NCBI RefSeq assembly: GCF_023283535.1
Contig: NZ_JAKILT010000016.1
Coordinates: 43,422 to 107,421 of the forward strand
Length of the DNA stretch: 64,000 bases
Source of the DNA: Shewanella sairae
Lineage (GTDB): Bacteria; Pseudomonadota; Gammaproteobacteria; Enterobacterales; Shewanellaceae
Direction of reading: 5' to 3'
Shown here: piece by piece, positions 58,854 through 64,000 of the stretch
Layout: every line of letters starts with the position of its first letter
Numbering within the stretch: the stretch's first letter is position 1
Translations under genes and position numbers: made by a program
Notes under the pieces: model-generated
What the model saw: only the letters and a program-made list of their open reading frames with translations
Told to the model about the DNA's origin: nothing
The model's database searches: none

Positions 58854-59468
58854 TTATTTAAGCGCGTGGCCGAGTGATTGTAGATAAGCAATCAAAGCTT
58901 CTAGCTCTGTCTTATCTTTCACTGCGTCTTTAGCGCCAGCAATCTCTTCATCCGTATACAACTTGTGTGTAGGGTGAAGGTTACGCAAGATATCCATCTT
59001 TTGACCAGTTAGGTCACCCGTTAGCTTATTTTCAGCTAACCAAGGATAAGCAGGCATATTTGATTGCGGTACAACGGCGCGAGGATCAATTAAATGAACT
59101 TCATGCCATTTGTCGCTGTAACGACCGCCAACACGGGCAAGATCAGGACCGGTACGCTTAGAGCCCCACTGGAATGGGTGATCCCAAACTGACTCACCGG
59201 CTACAGAATAGTGACCGTAACGTTCAGTTTCAGCACGCAATGGACGGATCATCTGGCTGTGACAGTTATAACAACCTTCACGAACGTAGATGTCACGGCC
59301 TTCAATTTGCAAAGCTGTATAAGGGATCTGACCTTCTAATGGTTCAGTCGTGTCTTCTTGGAATAAAAGGGGTGTGATCTCAACCAAGCTACCAAAGCTG
59401 ATTGCGATTACGGTAAAGATCCCCAATAGACCGATGTTTTTCTCAACTATCTCATGATTAAATTTCAT
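58854..59468 (-). CDS. ccoO: cbb3 oxidase monoheme subunit CcoO
   Basis: Membrane-anchored cytochrome c subunit, 204 residues. N-terminal helix (about 12-33), heme motif [26 protein letters not shown], and the methionine ligand in [10 protein letters not shown]. Follows ccoN by 12 bases. Confidence 0.97.
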   Translation of the reverse strand: MKFNHEIVEKNIGLLGIFTVIAISFGSLVEITPLLFQEDTTEPLEGQIPYTALQIEGRDIYVREGCYNCHSQMIRPLRAETERYGHYSVAGESVWDHPFQWGSKRTGPDLARVGGRYSDKWHEVHLIDPRAVVPQSNMPAYPWLAENKLTGDLTGQKMDILRNLHPTHKLYTDEEIAGAKDAVKDKTELEALIAYLQSLGHALK

Positions 59469-59480
59469 CGTATCTACTCC

Positions 59481-60917
59481 TTAAGCTGCTTTTGCTTCAG
59501 CAATCGCTGGCAAAGAATCTTGAGGGGCCTTAACAGTACGGATCACGTTGTATGCCATTAAGAACATACCTGTAAGGAAGAACACACCACCTAGGAAACG
59601 AACAAAGTAGAACGGGTAAGAGGCTTCTAAGCTTTCAACAAAGCTATAAGTCAATGTACCGTCAGAGTTAACTGCGCGCCACATAAGACCCTGCATTACA
59701 CCAGAGATCCACATTGAAACGATATAAAGAACAGTACCGATTGTTGCCAACCAGAAGTGAACGTTAATTAGGTTTGTGCTGTACATGCGGCCATGGCCAA
59801 ATAGTACTGGGATCAAGTGGTATAAAGAACCAATTGACACCATAGCAACCCAGCCCAATGCACCAGAGTGAACGTGTCCAACAGTCCAGTCAGTGTAATG
59901 AGAAAGAGCGTTAACTGTTTTGATTGCCATCATTGGGCCTTCGAACGTAGACATACCGTAGAAAGACAATGAAACAACAAGGAAACGCAAGATTGGGTCA
60001 GTACGTAGCTTATGCCATGCACCTGAAAGGGTCATAATACCGTTGATCATACCACCCCAAGAAGGAGCGAATAGAATTAACGACATCACCATACCAAGTG
60101 ACTGAGTCCAGTCCGGCAGAGCAGTGTAGTGTAGGTGGTGAGGACCCGCCCAAATGTACAATGCAATTAGTGCCCAGAAGTGAACAATAGAAAGACGGTA
60201 CGAATAAACAGGGCGACCAGCTTGCTTAGGTACGAAGTAGTACATCATACCTAAGAAACCTGCAGTTAGCAGGAAACCTACCGCGTTATGACCATACCAC
60301 CACTGTACCATGGCATCTACTGCACCACTGTATAGTGAGTAAGACTTAGTCATTGTTAACGGCACAGCCATAGAGTTAACTATGTGAAGTACGGCTACTG
60401 TGATAATAAATGCACCGAAGAACCAGTTTGCCACATAAATGTGGGAGGTTGTTCGCTTAACGATAGTACCGAAGAACACCACAGCATAGGAGACCCATAC
60501 AACGGTAATTGCGATATCAATTGGCCACTCTAGCTCTGCGTATTCTTTACCACTGGTGATACCAAGCGGTAAACTGATCGCTGCTGATAGAATGATGGCT
60601 TGCCAACCCCAGAACGTAAATGCGGCCAATTTAGGTGCAAATAGTCGAGTTTGACAGGTGCGTTGAACGATATAATAGGATGTGGCGAAAAGGGCTGAAG
60701 TACCAAACGCGAAAATCACGGCATTGGTGTGTAGTGGTCGTAGACGACTATACGTTAACCATGGAGTTTCAAAGTTTAGCTGCGGCCAGATTAACTGGGC
60801 TGCGATTAGTACACCTACTGCCATACCTACAATTCCCCATAACACGGTTGTTAAAGCGAATTGGCGTACGACGGTGTAGTTGTAATCAGCGCCTTGAGGC
60901 TGGGAATGGTTCATCAT
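59481..60917 (-). CDS. ccoN: cbb3 oxidase catalytic subunit CcoN
   Basis: Heme-copper oxidase subunit I of the high-affinity cbb3 type, 478 residues, about 12 helices. Heme b and b3/CuB histidines: [44 protein letters not shown], and [12 protein letters not shown]. Terminal oxidase for growth at low oxygen, first gene of ccoNOQP. Upstream DNA carries a perfect FNR box. Confidence 0.97.
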   Translation of the reverse strand: MMNHSQPQGADYNYTVVRQFALTTVLWGIVGMAVGVLIAAQLIWPQLNFETPWLTYSRLRPLHTNAVIFAFGTSALFATSYYIVQRTCQTRLFAPKLAAFTFWGWQAIILSAAISLPLGITSGKEYAELEWPIDIAITVVWVSYAVVFFGTIVKRTTSHIYVANWFFGAFIITVAVLHIVNSMAVPLTMTKSYSLYSGAVDAMVQWWYGHNAVGFLLTAGFLGMMYYFVPKQAGRPVYSYRLSIVHFWALIALYIWAGPHHLHYTALPDWTQSLGMVMSLILFAPSWGGMINGIMTLSGAWHKLRTDPILRFLVVSLSFYGMSTFEGPMMAIKTVNALSHYTDWTVGHVHSGALGWVAMVSIGSLYHLIPVLFGHGRMYSTNLINVHFWLATIGTVLYIVSMWISGVMQGLMWRAVNSDGTLTYSFVESLEASYPFYFVRFLGGVFFLTGMFLMAYNVIRTVKAPQDSLPAIAEAKAA

Positions 60918-61091
60918 ATTGCTTCCACTGCTTATTACTTATACTTATTGTTGTGTAGAGACAAGCTCTACCCGTTAAAATGACGACAAACCAAAGTCTC
61001 CTAATAGAAACAAGGGTAATGTGTCAATGTGTAACCTTACATTTCATGAAGTAACGCAAGGCATCGCAATGATACTTGAGCTATATCAAAA

Positions 61092-61132
61092 AAGATAGGA
61101 ATACCCCCCCTTGATAAGTTGATCTAGATCAA
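61092..61132 (-). promoter_or_regulatory. FNR-activated promoter of ccoNOQP
   Basis: Perfect FNR box TTGATctagATCAA at 61119-61132. On the minus strand a -10-like TATCTT lies at 61097-61092, predicting a start near 61085. The box centre (61125.5) is then about 41 bases upstream, the standard position for class II FNR activation. The fnr gene is 7.5 kb away. Confidence 0.82.
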
Positions 61133-61147
61133 GGTACTCAATAGAAT
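61119..61147 (+). promoter_or_regulatory. Divergent promoter overlapping the FNR box
   Basis: On the plus strand TTGATC (61119-61124) and TAGAAT (61142-61147) are spaced by 17 bases, a plausible sigma-70 promoter for the lipoprotein gene. Its -35 is part of the FNR box, so FNR could repress it while activating cco. This would place the RNA start near 61154, after the first possible ATG. Confidence 0.5.
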
Positions 61148-61178
61148 GTTAAAAGAATTGATGAAAAGGTTAATTAAC

Positions 61179-61643
61179 GTGCAAGTTACTCACAAATCAA
61201 GACTATTAAGCTTTGTTATTGGCATTGTTTTGGTTGCATTTTTACCCGGATGTGAACCAAATAACCAAGCCGTTACAGCGGCAAAGCCCATTGATACAAG
61301 TCTTTGCAATTTTAAAATAGGTGTTTGCACCAAAACTGTTGCTGATGTTGATATCCAGTTAAGCCTAAGCCCTTGGCAAGCAACGAGTGAAAAGCCTTTA
61401 ACACTTGATATTAATACCTCTAAAGCTGTCAGTGATTTAAAGGTTAAATTACAGGGTCGAGATATGTTTATGGGCATTATCCCTGTAAATTTAAATCAAA
61501 GCACAGAAACGGACTATAACGCCGAGTTGATCTACGGATCTTGTAGTAGTGGTTACATGGTTTGGAGCGCTGTTGTAAGCTATAAAGTTGACGGGGTAGA
61601 GAAGTTCACTACGTTTGATTTTTTAGCTGATAACCCGGGCTAA
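61179..61643 (+). CDS. Uncharacterised lipoprotein divergent from ccoN
   Basis: Unrecognised protein of about 154 residues with a lipoprotein signal: basic HKSR, hydrophobic LLSFVIGIVLVAF, lipobox LPGC. The mature domain looks beta-rich with paired cysteines (LCNFKIGVC, a further GSC), a GRDMFMGIIPVNL segment and a VSYKVDGVEKFTTFDF end, loosely like FixH-type or copper-binding beta-sandwich proteins. GTG 61179 is preferred (AAAGG 9 bases upstream, normal signal length); ATG 61146 and ATG 61161 are alternatives in frame. Divergent position beside the cco operon suggests an oxidase- or copper-related envelope role, but this is inference. Confidence 0.7.
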   Translation: MQVTHKSRLLSFVIGIVLVAFLPGCEPNNQAVTAAKPIDTSLCNFKIGVCTKTVADVDIQLSLSPWQATSEKPLTLDINTSKAVSDLKVKLQGRDMFMGIIPVNLNQSTETDYNAELIYGSCSSGYMVWSAVVSYKVDGVEKFTTFDFLADNPG

Positions 61644-61709
61644 TACTTGTGGGTTAATCGGTAGAACTGTTTAAGTGCACGATTTGACATTGAAACACAA
61701 AACAGTTGT

Positions 61710-61724
61710 TGATAATCATTATCA
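61710..61724. promoter_or_regulatory. Perfect 7-1-7 Fur box
   Basis: TGATAAT-C-ATTATCA, a perfect 7-1-7 inverted repeat matching the core of the Fur consensus. It lies about 50 bases before the small cysteine-rich gene and 67 bases after the lipoprotein stop. Iron repression of the downstream gene is inferred. Confidence 0.85.
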
Positions 61725-61774
61725 TTTAGGTGTATTGTGGTGATTACGTCCGTTACAGTGAACATGGAGGTATT

Positions 61775-62011
61775 ATGACCACTCCAACCAGACAATTAAA
61801 TATCAGCATATCGGAAGACAAAATAGCGCAGCTTATTCAGCAAGGCGTACTTTGCGCAGCCGACTTTAAATGTCTTGATAGCGATACCAAAAAAGCGGTT
61901 TGGCAACTTTGTTTATGGAGCTGTGAAAAGCGTATTCATTGCGACAAGAACTGCAAAGAACAATGCAATAGTCAGTGTGGCGGTGTAATAGATGTGGTCA
62001 ATTGGTCATAG
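61775..62011 (+). CDS. Small cysteine-rich protein under a Fur box
   Basis: Unrecognised 78-residue protein with eight cysteines: C27, C33, C46, C50, C56, C60, C64 and C68. The last six are regularly spaced (3, 5, 3, 3 and 3 residues between them), suitable for iron-sulfur or other metal binding. There is no signal peptide, so it is probably cytosolic. GGAGG is at the right distance before ATG 61775; an upstream in-frame start at 61730 overlaps the operator region and is unlikely. Its control by the Fur box suggests an iron-starvation protein. No known family recognised; function not claimed. Confidence 0.78.
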   Translation: MTTPTRQLNISISEDKIAQLIQQGVLCAADFKCLDSDTKKAVWQLCLWSCEKRIHCDKNCKEQCNSQCGGVIDVVNWS

Positions 62012-62134
62012 CTGTTGCTATTTAGAACGCTTGAGTGGTTTCTAGCTTACTGATTAAGCAAGTTCGCAAAAGGGCTTATTTAGCCATATCGTTTTACAAA
62101 CATACTGATTAAGATAGCGTTATACCGATCTACT

Positions 62135-63439
62135 ATGACGCTACTTATGTTATTACCTCCCGTTATTCCTCTGTTTGATTCCATCGATTATATTCAGCTT
62201 GGTAATCCAATCGTCAATCAACACATCACCCAATTGAGCCTAGCCAAGCTTGATGAAGCTGGTTTGGTTTTTGAGCTGGCTACAGATTGGTTGTTTGAAC
62301 AGAAATACAATGAAAATAACTACAAGGCTTATCGCAGTGAATTAACCACGTTTTTACATTGGTGTTTTGATGTCGCCCAGCTCAACGTCAGCCAAGTCGG
62401 CCGCAAAGAAGTTGGATTATATGTGGACTATTGCCAGCATCCGCCTCAAGCCCTGGTCGCTTATTTTAACGTGGCGCAATTTAAGCAAGATAAAGACAGA
62501 GGTGAAAGGGCGCCTAATCCTGCGTGGCTACCATTTCGCGGTAGTAAAACCGACGGCAAGACCAATCCTTATGTTCTCAGTGACAGTGCACTTAAAACCA
62601 AAGTGGCGATCTTATCCAGTTTCTTTAGTTATTTGATGAGCGAAGATTACTGCGAGAAAAACCCAGCGCAAATGTGGCTTAATAAAAGTCGGTTCTCTTC
62701 AAGCAGAAAGTACCGATTAAATAACGATGATGACAATCAACTGGCGTTCACTGAGTTGCAATGGTCTTATATTGTCACCACGGTAGAAAAGCTGGCTAAA
62801 GAGCAGCCGGATCTTCATCAGCGTTCTTTGTTTTTAATTAAGCTTATTTACTCTTGTTATCTGCGCGTATCAGAAGTGTCGGCAAGGGCGGGCTATTCAC
62901 CAGTGATGAGCCAATTTAAGCACAACAGCCAAACCGGTATTTGGCGATTTCATATCCCTAAAAGTAAAGGTGGTAAAAGTCGCAGTGTTGCGATCTCTAA
63001 AGCATTATTAGCTGCACTCGTAGATTACCGACGTTACTTAAAGTTAAGTGATTACCCATCAGCCAATGAGCAACATCCATTAATCGTCAGACAAAAAGCC
63101 GCTGGGCGAGGGCGCGACGCCGGCATGATTAACGCCAACCTGGGAATACGTCAAATTCGTGAAGAAGTCGATAAGATCATTGAAAATGCGGCTAATAGTA
63201 TTGAACGTGATGGCTTTGAAAGTGATGCAGAGCAGATGCGTAGCCTTAGTATTCATAATATTCGCCATACAGGCATCACCCACGACATCAATATTAATGG
63301 CAGGCCGCTCTCTCATGTGCAAGCCGATGCAGGCCATGAAAGTATCGATACCACCTCGCAATATTTACATACCTCACAAATCGAGCGCCATGAAAGCGCA
63401 CAGAATAAATCGTTCGATAGATTGCAGGGGATTGAGTAA
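62135..63439 (+). CDS. Tyrosine recombinase (site-specific integrase)
   Basis: 434-residue tyrosine recombinase. The N-terminal SAM-like core-binding domain (about 40-175) is followed by the catalytic domain with R244 in CYLRVSE, K278 in SKGGKSR, H374 and R377 in HNIRHTG, H401 in AGHESID, and nucleophile Y410 in SQYLHTS. All six residues are present, so it is likely active. It is longer than XerC/XerD. No tRNA, excisionase or phage gene lies next to it, and no attachment repeat was found. Ribosome site weak; ATG 62147 is an alternative start. Confidence 0.9.
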   Translation: MTLLMLLPPVIPLFDSIDYIQLGNPIVNQHITQLSLAKLDEAGLVFELATDWLFEQKYNENNYKAYRSELTTFLHWCFDVAQLNVSQVGRKEVGLYVDYCQHPPQALVAYFNVAQFKQDKDRGERAPNPAWLPFRGSKTDGKTNPYVLSDSALKTKVAILSSFFSYLMSEDYCEKNPAQMWLNKSRFSSSRKYRLNNDDDNQLAFTELQWSYIVTTVEKLAKEQPDLHQRSLFLIKLIYSCYLRVSEVSARAGYSPVMSQFKHNSQTGIWRFHIPKSKGGKSRSVAISKALLAALVDYRRYLKLSDYPSANEQHPLIVRQKAAGRGRDAGMINANLGIRQIREEVDKIIENAANSIERDGFESDAEQMRSLSIHNIRHTGITHDININGRPLSHVQADAGHESIDTTSQYLHTSQIERHESAQNKSFDRLQGIE

Positions 63440-63911
63440 GAGTTGAGTAATAGTTGTCCAGAGCAAGAGCTAAGTACAAATTAACACTCGCCTTCTGGGT
63501 AAAGCACGTTTCCAAGAGTAGACGCTTTTATGCAGGATAAAAATCAGGCTGTCTAGTGGGAAGCGTTGCTTTTGTGCTTTAGCAAGACACCGTAAATATA
63601 TCCCTTTCTTTCAGGCACTAGCTAAATCTCTGACCGCCATGGATTGGTGGAAATGCCAACAAATGTAGGGAACATTTGTGGCCCGATTTAAAAGCTTGCA
63701 CAGCACTTCTAGTGAAGCTTAACTTTGACACTGTATTTAATTCCGCCAAAATCGGCGCACTATGCGCCGCCTTGTACCAGTTTGTGTAATGCTGCAGTCG
63801 TAACAGAACGAACCGTCGATGTAACTAGCCACAGCAAAGACCATACTGGTGGGGGCTACTTATCCGTAAAGGCGGCGCTCGTTGTCCATCACTTACCTGA
63901 TGTTCACTGCT
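63440..63911. other. Non-coding structured region between the integrase and the IS end
   Basis: About 470 bases without a convincing gene. It contains a series of short palindromes: ACAAATGT/ACATTTGT at 63659-63679, CGGCGCA/TGCGCCG at 63753-63769, and an imperfect ACCGCCAT/ATTGGTGG at 63633-63650. It may be a degenerate repeat or the remains of a mobile element, or a dispersed repeat element of this genus. Confidence 0.4.
63659..63679. repeat. Short perfect inverted repeat
   Basis: Eight-base arms ACAAATGT and ACATTTGT around AGGGA. No T run follows, and no gene ends just upstream, so it is not read as a terminator. Confidence 0.5.
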
Positions 63912-64000
63912 TGTAGTGGTCAAGTAAAACTGGACACGGACTTGTACGTATTCCAAAATCTTCGTTCAGATTCATTTGGGGTCAAGCCGCCATTATAACT
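63912..64000 (-). mobile_element. Right-edge fragment of an IS3-like insertion sequence
   Basis: From about 63912 the sequence begins TGTAGTGGTCAAGTAAAACT and continues into a transposase 3' end, the arrangement of an IS3-family terminal inverted repeat followed closely by the stop of orfB on the minus strand. The other end lies beyond the window, so the exact boundary and any target-site duplication cannot be confirmed. Confidence 0.6.
63920..64000 (-). CDS. IS3-family transposase C-terminus, partial
   Basis: The last 26 residues of a reading frame run in from the right edge and end SYNGGLTPNESERRFWNTYK plus SVSSFT before a TGA. I recognise this tail as typical of DDE transposases of the IS3 family (orfB). 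The catalytic core lies outside the window, so identity and intactness cannot be judged. Confidence 0.6.
   Translation of the reverse strand, partial: SYNGGLTPNESERRFWNTYKSVSSFT

Noticed and set aside
63725..63916. 63-codon frame ending at the IS boundary
   Set aside because: Overlaps palindromes, has no recognisable domain or ribosome site, and its stop is in the IS terminal sequence.

Overview
The window is about 64 kb of chromosome from a gamma-proteobacterium, almost certainly a Shewanella or close relative. The protein sequences and several gene orders (fnr with uspE and the cbb3 oxidase genes, ftsK-lolA-rarA-crcB-serS, ybfF/seqA-pgm, the bkd operon, astE) fit that genus. Base composition is moderate, codon use looks even, and most of the window is core metabolism. 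Accessory DNA is concentrated at the right edge. This assignment comes from recognising sequences, not from a database search.

Layout. 1-6.6 kb: the 3' part of malate synthase G (glcB), then the creB-creC-creD two-component operon and a small membrane protein. 6.6-12.3 kb: adhE, divergent from a MarC-family gene; then a dGTPase-like gene and yfbR. 12.4-16.8 kb: alaA; efp with its rhamnosyltransferase earP; fldA and ybfE. 16.8-22.4 kb: a DUF2788 gene and ybfF, divergent from seqA-pgm; then msrA divergent from astE. 22.5-29.7 kb: the branched-chain 2-oxoacid dehydrogenase operon bkdA1-A2-B behind a perfect palindrome, nadA, and a NIT-domain chemoreceptor. 29.8-38.1 kb: tRNA-Ser(GGA), a sulfotransferase-like gene, cardiolipin synthase, a YafD-like protein, a RecQ-like helicase, a DUF885 lipoprotein and an orphan response regulator. 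38.2-48.2 kb: ald divergent from lrp; ftsK-lolA-rarA-crcB-serS; an aromatic/aspartate aminotransferase. 48.2-53.7 kb: a YvcK/YbhK homologue, bax, a DUF2987 gene, ttcA, uspE and fnr (etrA).

53.7-61.1 kb holds the cbb3 oxidase system on the minus strand: structural genes ccoN-O-Q-P, a terminator, then ccoH-ccoI-ccoS and a TauE/SafE-like gene leading towards fnr. A perfect FNR box lies upstream of ccoN at the spacing of a class II activated promoter. The same box overlaps the apparent -35 of a divergent lipoprotein gene.

61.1-64 kb carries that lipoprotein, a small eight-cysteine protein behind a perfect 7-1-7 Fur box, a stand-alone tyrosine recombinase, a structured non-coding stretch, and the 3' end of an IS3-like transposase at the window edge.

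No CRISPR array, toxin-antitoxin pair or clearly new multigene system is visible. The best leads are the Fur-box cysteine-rich gene, the FNR-linked lipoprotein, the dGTPase-yfbR pair with its possible antiphage link, the EF-P Arg32/EarP pair, and hairpins in the creD and pgm leaders.
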